Source of the DNA: Acidobacteriota bacterium
GTDB lineage: Bacteria > Acidobacteriota > Vicinamibacteria > Vicinamibacterales > UBA8438
Assembly: GCA_021296515.1 (NCBI GenBank)
Contig: JAGWAH010000002.1
Coordinates: forward strand, 1-54,023
Direction: 5' to 3'
DNA: 54,023 nucleotides
The notes below the pieces were generated by a model. It saw nothing but the letters and a program-made list of their open reading frames with translations. It made no database searches and had not been told where the DNA came from. Shown here in pieces: positions 34,058-41,991 of the stretch. Both the position numbers and the translations under genes were made by a program. Position 1 is the first letter of the stretch; each line of letters opens with the position of its first letter.

Positions 34058-36391
34058 ATGGCGCCGAGCATCATCAGTCGCTACGTCGTGCGGGAGGTGG
34101 TCCTCCCCTTCTTCCTGACTCTGCTCGTCTTCACGTTCCTGATGCTGCTGCCGCCCATCATGAATCAGGCGGAAGAGCTGATCCGGATCGGGGTGGACGC
34201 GCGGCAGGTGGCCGAGATGCTGCTGCTGCTCGTCCCGCAGTCGCTCGGCATCACGATACCGATGGCGCTGCTGGTCGGCGTCCTGATGGGACTCGGCCGG
34301 TTGTCCGGAGATCGCGAGACGGTGGCGATGCAGGCCTGCGGCATCAGCCTGTTCCGCATCCTGACTCCCCTGCTGGCCCTGGCCGCCGCCACGGCCGCCG
34401 TCAACTGCTACATGTTGTTGTCCGTGGTGCCGGACGCCAACCAGCGGTTTCGGGAGATTCTCCTGCGCGTGCAGGCGAACCGCGCCGAGGGCGAGGTGAA
34501 GCCGCGGGTGTTCTACGTGGGAGACTTCCCGGACGTCGTGCTGTACGTCCAGGAGGTTTCCAGCTCCGGCGAAGGCTGGTCCGACGTCTTTCTCGCGGAC
34601 GTGCAGCGGCCGGAGCAGCCGGACATCTACATCGCGGAACGCGGCCGCGTCGGCGTGGATCGGGAACGCCGAACCGTTGCCATCGTCCTGGAGAACGGCG
34701 AGCGCCATCGGGTGGATCCCGCCGCCCCGGACGCCTACGAGGTACATGCCTTTCGGGAGCTGCGGATCCAGTTGGACGCCGAGTCCCTGTTTCCCGCCGG
34801 TGGGCCGGACCGGGGCCTGCGCGAGCTGACCATCCCGGAGTTGAACGAGCAGGCCGCCGCGATGCGCGCGGCGGGGGTATCGCCGCACGCGCCGATCATG
34901 GAGGCCCACAAGAAGTTCTCCATTCCGGTCGCGTGCTTCGTCTTCGTGCTGCTCGGCGTGGCTTTCGGCGTGAGCAGCCGCACGGATGGGCGACTGGCCA
35001 GCTTCGCGCTCGGCATCGCGGTCATCTTCGCCTACTACGTGCTGATGTACGAGTCGGAAGCGCTCTCCAAGGGCCAGCGGGTTCCCCCTCATCTGGCGAT
35101 GTGGCTGCCGAACATCGTCCTGGGCCTGGCCGGCGTCGCGTTGATTCGGCGGCGCGCGGGGGGCGTCGAGGGCGGGGTTTCGCTGCCGTGGACGCGGCGG
35201 CGGCCGCCTGCTCCGCCCGCTGGTCCCGCGGTCTCCGCCGGTCCCGCGGTCTCCACCGGCGCCGCCGATCGGGACCCCTTTGTCACGGTGTCCGCCGGAT
35301 CGCTCCCGGGCGTCAACATCCTCGACTGGTACGTGACGAAGATGTACCTGCGCTGGGTGGGCCTCGCGTTCGTGGGCCTGCTCGGGATCTTCTACATCGC
35401 CACCTTCATCGACCTGTCCGACAAGCTGTTCAAGGACGAAACGACGGGCGTAATGCTGCTGCGCTACTTCTGGCACGCGACGCCGCAGTTCGTCTACTAC
35501 GTCCTGCCGATCGCCGGACTCGTGGCGACGCTGGTGACCATCGGCCTGCTGACCAGGACGAGCGAGCTCACCGTGATGAAGGCGTGCGGGATCAGCCTGT
35601 ATCGGGCGGCGTTCCCGATTCTCTGCTTCAGCCTCGTCTGGAGCGGTTTGTTGCTCGCGCTGGGAGAGACGGTGCTCGCGCGGGCGAATCGAACCGCCGA
35701 GACCCTGAACCGCGAGATCCGAACGGGCCGCACGCAGACGTTCGAGGTTCTGGCCCGGCAGTGGCTCTACGACGACGGCGTGATCTACCACTACCGCTAC
35801 TTCGACGCCGATCGATCGGCGATCGACAGCCTGTCCATCTTCGAGCTGGGCGACGGGCCGTGGTCGCTGGTGCGCCGGACGTACGCCACGCACGCGTCGT
35901 ACGGCGACGAGTGGCAGGGCCGGAACGTCTGGTCGCGGGAGTTCGCCACCGCGCCGGAAGCCGCATCCTCCTATCGGAAGGACCCGGCGCGCGCCCTGCA
36001 CGCGGTGTCGGCGCCCGGCGTCTTCGCGGCGGAGAGACCCGACGCCGAGCTCATGAACTTTCGCGAGCTCGAGCGGTACATCACGGACCTGCGCGCGCGG
36101 GGTTTCGACGTCGTCGACCTGGTGGTGGCACTGCACCGCAAGGCGTCCTTCCCCTTCGTCACCGTGATCCTCACGCTCATCGCCGTACCCTTCGCCGTGA
36201 CCACCGGGCCGCGCGGCGCCCTCTACGGCGTGGGCGTCGGCATCGCACTCGCGTTCACGTACTGGATCGTGCTGAGCGTGTTCGGCGCGCTCGGCGGCGC
36301 CGGCGTGCTCATGCCGGCCACCGCCGCCTGGGCCCCGAATCTGATTTTCGGTACGTCCGCCGGGTACTTCCTGCTTACGGTACGGACCTGA
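34058..36391 (+). CDS. LptF-LptG fusion, LPS export permease (tandem copy 2)
   Basis: A 777-aa paralogue of the preceding gene with the same two-permease layout, separated from it by only 11 bp. N-half: IISRYVVREVVLPFFLTLLVF; C-half after ~420: ILDWYVTKMYLRWVGLAFVGL. The last ~85 residues are nearly identical to copy 1 (HRKASFPFVT, LTLIAVPFAVT, GPRGALYGVG, YWIVLSVFGALG), while periplasmic parts and the linker differ more. The linker contains an 18-bp tandem duplication. Both copies are intact, so both are probably made. The stop is 28 bp from the convergent PHP gene. Confidence 0.88.
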   Translation: MAPSIISRYVVREVVLPFFLTLLVFTFLMLLPPIMNQAEELIRIGVDARQVAEMLLLLVPQSLGITIPMALLVGVLMGLGRLSGDRETVAMQACGISLFRILTPLLALAAATAAVNCYMLLSVVPDANQRFREILLRVQANRAEGEVKPRVFYVGDFPDVVLYVQEVSSSGEGWSDVFLADVQRPEQPDIYIAERGRVGVDRERRTVAIVLENGERHRVDPAAPDAYEVHAFRELRIQLDAESLFPAGGPDRGLRELTIPELNEQAAAMRAAGVSPHAPIMEAHKKFSIPVACFVFVLLGVAFGVSSRTDGRLASFALGIAVIFAYYVLMYESEALSKGQRVPPHLAMWLPNIVLGLAGVALIRRRAGGVEGGVSLPWTRRRPPAPPAGPAVSAGPAVSTGAADRDPFVTVSAGSLPGVNILDWYVTKMYLRWVGLAFVGLLGIFYIATFIDLSDKLFKDETTGVMLLRYFWHATPQFVYYVLPIAGLVATLVTIGLLTRTSELTVMKACGISLYRAAFPILCFSLVWSGLLLALGETVLARANRTAETLNREIRTGRTQTFEVLARQWLYDDGVIYHYRYFDADRSAIDSLSIFELGDGPWSLVRRTYATHASYGDEWQGRNVWSREFATAPEAASSYRKDPARALHAVSAPGVFAAERPDAELMNFRELERYITDLRARGFDVVDLVVALHRKASFPFVTVILTLIAVPFAVTTGPRGALYGVGVGIALAFTYWIVLSVFGALGGAGVLMPATAAWAPNLIFGTSAGYFLLTVRT
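35222..35257 (+). repeat. Two-unit 18-bp tandem repeat in the LptF-LptG linker
   Basis: GGTCCCGCGGTCTCCGCC is followed directly by the same unit with one change (…CCACC), encoding GPAVSA-GPAVST in the proline-rich linker between the two permease halves of copy 2. Confidence 0.75.
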
Positions 36392-36419
36392 CCTGTTCCG
36401 GCAGGAGCGAAACGGAAGA

Positions 36420-38144
36420 TCAGTCCAGCGGGCGGGATGCGACGCGAACCGCGCCGACCGTGAGCACACCGCTCGTGCCCGGACGCGTGTTCACGGTGTC
36501 CACGACAAGCAACAGGGCGTCGGCCGCCGCGAGATCCGGCCGGGCCGGCACCTGCCGCCACGCGGGCAGGAACTCGTCGATTCGTGCGTGGACGACTCGC
36601 GGCTCCGGGTCGGCGTAGAACGAGCGCCGCCAACGCAACGACGGCCCGTCGCCGGGACTGCGCAGTTGCAGCGAAGCGCGCATCGGCTGCGTCGCTTCGA
36701 CCTCGAGCCGGAACGCCGCGGCATCCGCCAGCGCCGCCGGAGGCAGAGTCCGGGCGGCGGCGGCGTACGACGCGGCGCTGTCCCCGAGCGTGAAGGCGAA
36801 CCGGAACCTGTCGGGGGTCGCCTCCAGAACGGCCCGAGCGTCGGGACGGCGCTCGATCCGCCAGGGTCCACCCGGAGCCGGCCACCACGCCGCCGGCGTC
36901 TCCGGCTGCGCCGCGGTCGCGGCCGAGCCGCCGACGTAGATGGGATTACTCGTGATCCAGGGCACGGGGGGGCGCCCCGGCGCGTCCGGCAATGCGACCT
37001 CCACCCGGTAGGACGCCGCCTCGGCGCCCGCCGCCGCATGCGCCAGCGTGTAACCGGCTTCCTCCGCCACCACGCGGCCGTTGCGAAGCAACCGGATGGT
37101 GGCGTCCGCCGGTCCCGCCACGGAGACGGTCAGAGTCAGGTCCCGGCCCGGCGGCGCCCGCTCCCCCATCCGGACGCGGCCTCCGTCGGACGTGCGGCCG
37201 GCGTAGGTGAAGCGCACGGGACTCGCCAGGGCGTCGATGGCGGTGTAGGTCCGGCCGGCTCGCAACTGCCGGATGAGGGCGGCGCCGTCCGCGGCCGCGT
37301 CGCCAGCGAGGGGGCGATCGAGCTCGACGCGGATCGCGAGCGTCCGAAAGCTCTCCTCATACCCGGGAAACCGCAGATCGATTCCCCCGCCGTATCCGTC
37401 GCCGTCGTTTCCGAGGGGCAGGCGTGCATGTGCATCCAGCGCACCCAATCCCACGATGGGCCGCTCGGCCGCCAGCGCGTCCCAGCGCGCGAGGGCGCGC
37501 TCCGGTCGCGCGAGGAGGGACGCCAGACTCTCCGGCGCCCGCAACCAGTACCCGGCGGTGGCACGCAGCAACCCCGGCAGACTGTCGTCCCGCCACTGGC
37601 TGTCGCCGTTGATCCACTCGATCCCGTCGACCGGCAGCGACCAGTCCGACCAGACCAGGGCCGGCCGCGGCGAGGTCGGATGAGCGGCCACGCCGAAGCC
37701 CCCCAGCCGCCGGACATCCTCGACCACGCCACGCGGATCGCCCCCGAGCGGATAGGGCGCACTGGGCAAACCCAGCGCCACGTAGTGCCCGCCGTCCGTG
37801 CTGATCTCGACCCCCTCGATGACGAGAACGCCGTCCCGGTAGGTTGGCGGACGGGCGGTCGTGGCGTCGCCGTGATCCGTCAGGACCACAAAGTCCAGGC
37901 CGGCCGCCGCCGCCGCGGACGCGATCTCGTCCACGCTGCCGCTGCCGTCCGACCAGCGGCTGTGAACGTGAAACGCGCCGCGCAGAGTAGCCGCGGTCGC
38001 TGTCGGATCCGGGGCGGGAAACGCATCGAGGCGGACGCTGCGCGAGGCGGGCGGAAGGTTCCACAGCAGCCACGCGAGGAAGAGCCCCAGCCCCAGGGCG
38101 AACATCGTGGCGATGCGCGCGAAGCGCCCGGCCCACGGCCGCAT
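36420..38144 (-). CDS. Membrane-anchored PHP-domain metallohydrolase (CehA/McbA type)
   Basis: A 574-aa protein with an N-terminal membrane anchor (RIATMFALGLGLFLAWLLWNL) and a PHP-fold domain facing outward. FHVHSRWSDGSG is metal motif 1, VLTDHGD motif 2, VIEGVEIST and VAAHPTSP follow, and LGALDAHAR is a further metal-binding segment. This arrangement is that of CehA/McbA-like PHP proteins, whose known members include a carbaryl hydrolase; the substrate here is unknown. The C-terminal ~250 residues look like beta-sandwich domains. I prefer ATG 38144 with GGGAGG just ahead; ATG 38177 would give 585 aa. The gene follows metK by 71 bp. Confidence 0.75.
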   Translation of the reverse strand: MRPWAGRFARIATMFALGLGLFLAWLLWNLPPASRSVRLDAFPAPDPTATAATLRGAFHVHSRWSDGSGSVDEIASAAAAAGLDFVVLTDHGDATTARPPTYRDGVLVIEGVEISTDGGHYVALGLPSAPYPLGGDPRGVVEDVRRLGGFGVAAHPTSPRPALVWSDWSLPVDGIEWINGDSQWRDDSLPGLLRATAGYWLRAPESLASLLARPERALARWDALAAERPIVGLGALDAHARLPLGNDGDGYGGGIDLRFPGYEESFRTLAIRVELDRPLAGDAAADGAALIRQLRAGRTYTAIDALASPVRFTYAGRTSDGGRVRMGERAPPGRDLTLTVSVAGPADATIRLLRNGRVVAEEAGYTLAHAAAGAEAASYRVEVALPDAPGRPPVPWITSNPIYVGGSAATAAQPETPAAWWPAPGGPWRIERRPDARAVLEATPDRFRFAFTLGDSAASYAAAARTLPPAALADAAAFRLEVEATQPMRASLQLRSPGDGPSLRWRRSFYADPEPRVVHARIDEFLPAWRQVPARPDLAAADALLLVVDTVNTRPGTSGVLTVGAVRVASRPLD

Positions 38145-38199
38145 CGGGCCTCCCGGAGGACTCTGCCGCTCGGTCATCCGTGCCGCTGCCCGGCCGTGG

Positions 38200-38235
38200 G
38201 GGACTGCGTTGCGTTCTACGGCGCAGACTCCTGGA
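38200..38235 (-). repeat. Half copy D of the interspersed repeat, overlapping the metK stop
   Basis: On the minus strand CCAGGAGTCTGCGCCGTAGA and ACG matches the first arm and loop of copies A, B and E. The second arm is decayed (CAACGCAGTCC) and the GGTTGGGCGG module is missing. The copy encodes the last residues of MetK, and the TAG of the repeat is the metK stop codon. Confidence 0.7.
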
Positions 38236-39382
38236 CTCCGGCCGCGGCGCTCAGCGCGGCGGCCTTGTCGGTCCGCTCCCACGTGAATTCCGGATCGGTC
38301 CGGCCGAAGTGACCGAAGGCCGCCGTCCCGCGATAGATGGGCCGGCGCAGCGCCAGCGTCTCGATGATGCCCTTCGGCGTCAGCGAGAAATGCTCCCGGA
38401 CGAGAGCGCTGAGCCGCTCCTCGCAGACCTTCCCCGTGCCGAACGTGTCGACCAGGACCGAGACGGGATCGGCGATGCCGATGGCGTAGGCGAGCTGCAC
38501 CTGCACGCGTTCCGCCAATCCTGCCGCCACGCAGTTCTTCGCGATGTAGCGCGCCATGTAGGAAGCGGAACGGTCGACCTTGGTCGGGTCCTTGCCGGAG
38601 AACGCGCCGCCGCCGTGCGGAGCCATGCCTCCGTAGGTGTCGACGATAATCTTGCGCCCGGTCACGCCGGAATCGCCGTGCGGACCGCCGGTCACGAAAC
38701 GGCCGGTCGGGTTGACGTAGATCTTCGTGGTCTCGTCGATCAGCGACTCCGGGACGGTGGCCCGGATGACCTCGCGGGTGACGTCGTCGCGCAACTGCTC
38801 CGTGGAAACCTGGTCGCTGTGCTGGCTCGACACCACGACGGCGTCGATGCGCCGCGGCCGGTCGCCGTCGTATTCCACCGTTACCTGCGACTTGCCGTCC
38901 GGCCGGAGGTAGCTCAGCCGCCCCTCGCGGCGGACGTTGGAGAGCGCCCGCACCAGATGATGCGCGAGCATGAGCGGCAGCGGCATCAGCTCGGGCGTCT
39001 CGTTGCAGGCGTAACCGAACATCAGGCCCTGGTCGCCCGCGCCCCCCGGGTCCACCCCCATGGCGATATCCGGCGACTGTCCGTGCAGGGACGAGAGCAC
39101 GGCGCAGGTATCGGCGTCGAAGCCGAACTTGGCGCGCGTGTAGCCGACGTCCCTCACGGCCTCGCGGGCGACATCCGCGAACTCGACCCTGGCGGTCGTC
39201 GTGATCTCCCCCGCCAGCACGATCAGCCCGGTCGTCAGCAGCGTCTCGCAGGCGACGCGGCCGGTCGGATCTTCCGCCAGAACCGCGTCGAGGACGGCAT
39301 CGGAAACCTGATCGGCTATCTTGTCCGGATGGCCTTCCGTGACCGATTCGGAGGTAAAGAGATAACGGCCTGTCCGGCGCAT
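38216..39382 (-). CDS. metK: S-adenosylmethionine synthase
   Basis: Makes SAM from methionine and ATP. At 388 aa it has the full family length with motif [20 protein letters not shown], the [12 protein letters not shown] loop, [11 protein letters not shown]-like [20 protein letters not shown], and the catalytic [17 protein letters not shown] start at ATG 39382 ([14 protein letters not shown]). The frame is open a further 305 codons upstream inside the xerD region, which is not coding for MetK. The extreme C-terminus (QESAP) and stop are contributed by half copy D of the repeat family. A candidate promoter lies 115 bp upstream. Confidence 0.96.
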   Translation of the reverse strand: MRRTGRYLFTSESVTEGHPDKIADQVSDAVLDAVLAEDPTGRVACETLLTTGLIVLAGEITTTARVEFADVAREAVRDVGYTRAKFGFDADTCAVLSSLHGQSPDIAMGVDPGGAGDQGLMFGYACNETPELMPLPLMLAHHLVRALSNVRREGRLSYLRPDGKSQVTVEYDGDRPRRIDAVVVSSQHSDQVSTEQLRDDVTREVIRATVPESLIDETTKIYVNPTGRFVTGGPHGDSGVTGRKIIVDTYGGMAPHGGGAFSGKDPTKVDRSASYMARYIAKNCVAAGLAERVQVQLAYAIGIADPVSVLVDTFGTGKVCEERLSALVREHFSLTPKGIIETLALRRPIYRGTAAFGHFGRTDPEFTWERTDKAAALSAAAGVQESAP

Positions 39383-39496
39383 GTGCGGTGATTCTCCCTT
39401 CGCGGCGATTGGCGGCGTCGTTTTCGGCGGGGCGCCCGCGACCGGCTTGCCACGGTTCGTGACGGCAGGCTTCCGCATGCCCACGCCAACCGCAGA

Positions 39497-39525
39497 CTGT
39501 AACCAAGGATCGGCGCTCCGGTCAA
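39497..39525 (-). promoter_or_regulatory. Candidate metK promoter
   Basis: On the minus strand TTGACC (39520-39525), a 17-nt spacer and TTACAG (39497-39502). It lies in the 143-bp gap between xerD and metK. I looked for SAM-binding leader elements in this gap and recognised none. Confidence 0.35.
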
Positions 39526-40416
39526 TCAAGAACGCGGATGGTACTCGTCGTAGACCGCCTTCAGGCGCGCCGCGAGGACATGCGTATAGATCTGGGTCGT
39601 GGACAGATCGGCGTGTCCGAGAAGGGTCTGAATCGAACGCAGGTCCGCACCCCGCTCGAGCAGGTGCGTCGCGAACGAGTGCCGCAGAACGTGCGGGCTC
39701 AGGTCCCGCGGCAGTCCGGCCTGCCGCGCGTACTGCTTGAGCTTCTTCCAGAAGCCGACCCGGGTGAGTCGGACTCCCCCGCGCGCATTGACGAAGACCC
39801 AGCCGGACGTCCGCGGGCCGAGGAGCGCCGGGCGAGCGGACGCAAGGTAGCGGTGCAGCCATTCGACCGCGGCTCTGCCCATCGGCACGAGCCGCTCCCT
39901 GCCGCCCTTGCCCATGCAGGTCAGATAGCCCGCATCGAGGTGCAGGCTCTCGGGTTGCAGAGACACCAGCTCGGACACCCGCAGGCCTGTCGCATACAGC
40001 AGCTCGATCAACGTCCGGTCGCGAACGCCGACCGCGGTAGTGACGTCCGGCTGATCCAGCAGCACGTCGACGTCGGCGGTGGACAGGAACTTCGGCAGCG
40101 CGGGCCACGATCGCGGCGCGCGCAGGTCGTCGGCCGGGTTCGAGGCCACCTGCCCGTCGGCCAGCAGGAACCGATAGAAGCCCCGCACGCAGGCCACGAC
40201 CCGGGCGACCGACCGCGGCGCGAGACCGGAGCCCATCAGGTCGCGAACGAAGGCCTCCAGGTCGCGTCGATCGAGTCGATCGACGCCTACGTGGCATGCC
40301 TCCGCGAAATCCCCCAGCAGCACAAGGTCCCGGGCGTAGCTGGTCAGCGTGTTGGCGGCCAGGCGACGCCCCGCCTTCAGATCGCTCAGGTACGCGTCTA
40401 TCGGATCGCCGCTCAC
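39526..40416 (-). CDS. xerD: Site-specific tyrosine recombinase, XerD type
   Basis: Resolves chromosome dimers at dif together with XerC. The 296-aa protein has the SAM-like N-terminal DNA-binding domain ([22 protein letters not shown]) and a catalytic domain with all expected residues: Arg near 145 ([10 protein letters not shown]), Lys in MGKGGRER, His242-x2-Arg245 ([12 protein letters not shown]), His268 (LLGHADLS) and nucleophile Tyr277 (TTQIYTHV). I start at GTG 40416, preceded by a G-rich Shine-Dalgarno; the 40 open codons upstream to 40536 look non-coding. Without a XerC in view I cannot fully separate XerC from XerD, but length and sequence favour XerD. Confidence 0.9.
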   Translation of the reverse strand: MSGDPIDAYLSDLKAGRRLAANTLTSYARDLVLLGDFAEACHVGVDRLDRRDLEAFVRDLMGSGLAPRSVARVVACVRGFYRFLLADGQVASNPADDLRAPRSWPALPKFLSTADVDVLLDQPDVTTAVGVRDRTLIELLYATGLRVSELVSLQPESLHLDAGYLTCMGKGGRERLVPMGRAAVEWLHRYLASARPALLGPRTSGWVFVNARGGVRLTRVGFWKKLKQYARQAGLPRDLSPHVLRHSFATHLLERGADLRSIQTLLGHADLSTTQIYTHVLAARLKAVYDEYHPRS

Positions 40417-40559
40417 GCCCCCTCTATCGGACCGCCTGGCGGGTACCGCCAGCACGCTCGACGCCCGGGGCGGCGCGGACACCTCCGCACAACGTCCGCG
40501 GCGACTTCGTCGAATACGTACTACTCCAATCTGCACAACGGGTTACAGCCGAACCGCCA

Positions 40560-40589
40560 TTGCGCGCCGGACGTCGGTGGTTATATAAT
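40560..40589 (+). promoter_or_regulatory. Promoter of the DUF3347/cytochrome pair
   Basis: A perfect TATAAT (40584-40589) lies in TTATATAATG, very AT-rich for this genome. TTGCGC (40560-40565) could be a partial -35 at 18 nt. The transcript would start near 40596 with a leader of about 63 nt. Confidence 0.5.
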
Positions 40590-40658
40590 GTGGAGCTTCG
40601 AAAATCTCGAACAGCGATGGTCGCAGCACGTTCAACGCATTTTCAGGGGATCGGCCCA

Positions 40659-41888
40659 ATGTCTCACGTGAAGCACCTTGCCGTTCTCGCCGGCGTGCTC
40701 GGCGTCGTGCTGCTCGGGCCCGGCGCGCGTCACCCGGCCGGGGCGTCGACCGCCGCCGCGCAGGCGGACTTCGGCACGCAGGTCGCCGAGTACGTCCGCG
40801 CGCAGGAAGCCCTCGCCGCCGACGACTTCGAGGAAGCGCGGCGCGCGCTGACCGATCTGATCGCCGTCGCCGACAGCGTCGTCGGGCCGCTGGCCCGGGC
40901 CGCGGCCGGCGCCGGGGACATCGAATCCATGCGGAGCGCGTTCAAGCCGCTGTCCGAGTTGCTCGCGGGAATGGATCTGCCGGCCGGCTACGCGCGGGCG
41001 TACTGCCCGATGTACGACGGCGGGTCGAACTGGGTGCAGGTGGACGGCCCGGTGCGCAACCCGTACTACGGCTCGATGATGCTGACGTGCGGCGTCGTCG
41101 ACGCGGCGCCGGGAGCCCACATGGACCACAGCCCGCGGCACGGCGGGCGCGTCTTCATGGCGCCGGACAGCTTCCACCACATCGAAGGGACGTACCCGGA
41201 ACCGGGCATCTTCCGCCTCTACGCGACCGACAACTACCGCGAGCCGGTCGACGTGACCATGTGGATGGGGCGCGTGGTGCTGCAGGAAGACTACGACCCG
41301 GCGACCGACGAGTTCATCGAGTTGGAGACGGCGGCCCTGCTCCCCTCGCCGGACGGCGCCTATCTGGAGGCGGAGGTCGGCGACCGCGCCCTGCCCGCCG
41401 ATTTCATCGCCAAGATCCGCATGGTCGAGGACTACCCGGAGGATCGGTTCGATTTCATCTTCTCGGAGCCGACTTCCGCCGCGCCGGTCAGGACGGTGGC
41501 CGCGGCGACCGACGTGCCGGCCACGCTGCCGCTCGCCGAGCGGATTCGCCCCCGGATTCCGGAGGCCACGCGGGACATCGTCAGCGGCATCGACGCCCGC
41601 AACGACGAGATCGCGCGCCTCGTGGCGGAGGGCCGGTTCACGGAGATCTTCATCCCCGCCCTGCAATCGAAGGAGCTGGCGCTGGCCCTCGACCAACGCG
41701 CCGAGGCGCTCCCGGCCGAAGGCCGGAATCAGGTGCGCATCGCGGTGCGCAGCCTCGTGCGGGCGGCGTGGCTTCTGGACTGGTACGGCGACCTCGGCAA
41801 CAAGCAGCAGGTGAGCGAGGCGCACGACGTCTTCAGCGAAGCCGTGCGCGGGATCAACCAGGTCTACGACGGCGCAGCCGCGCGGTAG
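40659..41888 (+). CDS. Secreted DUF3347-type periplasmic protein
   Basis: A 409-aa exported protein (signal peptide VKHLAVLAGVLGVVLLGPG, then an Ala-rich cleavage region). The N-terminal helical part followed by ARAYCPMYDGGSNWVQVDG and RNPYYGSMMLTCGVV (Cys116, Cys144) matches the DUF3347 domain, often found on metal-efflux and copper proteins. Next comes a His/Met-rich segment (HMDHSPRHGGRVFMAPDSFHHIEG) of the kind seen in periplasmic metal-handling proteins. The C-terminal third (~300-409) is helical and unrecognised. I infer metal binding, probably copper. AGGGGAT lies 9 nt ahead of ATG 40659. It is cotranscribed with the cytochrome gene downstream. Confidence 0.7.
   Translation: MSHVKHLAVLAGVLGVVLLGPGARHPAGASTAAAQADFGTQVAEYVRAQEALAADDFEEARRALTDLIAVADSVVGPLARAAAGAGDIESMRSAFKPLSELLAGMDLPAGYARAYCPMYDGGSNWVQVDGPVRNPYYGSMMLTCGVVDAAPGAHMDHSPRHGGRVFMAPDSFHHIEGTYPEPGIFRLYATDNYREPVDVTMWMGRVVLQEDYDPATDEFIELETAALLPSPDGAYLEAEVGDRALPADFIAKIRMVEDYPEDRFDFIFSEPTSAAPVRTVAAATDVPATLPLAERIRPRIPEATRDIVSGIDARNDEIARLVAEGRFTEIFIPALQSKELALALDQRAEALPAEGRNQVRIAVRSLVRAAWLLDWYGDLGNKQQVSEAHDVFSEAVRGINQVYDGAAAR
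40660..40675. promoter_or_regulatory. parS-like site
   Basis: TGTCTCACGTGAAGCA matches the widely conserved parS consensus TGTTTCACGTGAAACA at 14 of 16 positions, including the whole central TCACGTGA. It overlaps the first codons of the DUF3347 gene and lies about 9 kb from parB. Confidence 0.4.
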
Positions 41889-41991
41889 CAGGCTACGCGA
41901 GGGTTCGAGGCCCCGGAGCGTCGTGCGGGGCGCCGCCGGTTGCCCGCGGGCCCGCAATCGGCCGCGCCGGACCGACCAGGAGATGATGGAG

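Noticed and set aside
38275-38290. Second parS candidate (CCCACGTGAATT region)
   Set aside because: Only about 9 of 16 positions agree with the parS consensus, as expected by chance.
39383-39525. SAM riboswitch ahead of metK
   Set aside because: I compared the gap with remembered SAM-I, SAM-II and SAH riboswitch cores and found no match; no terminator hairpin is present either.
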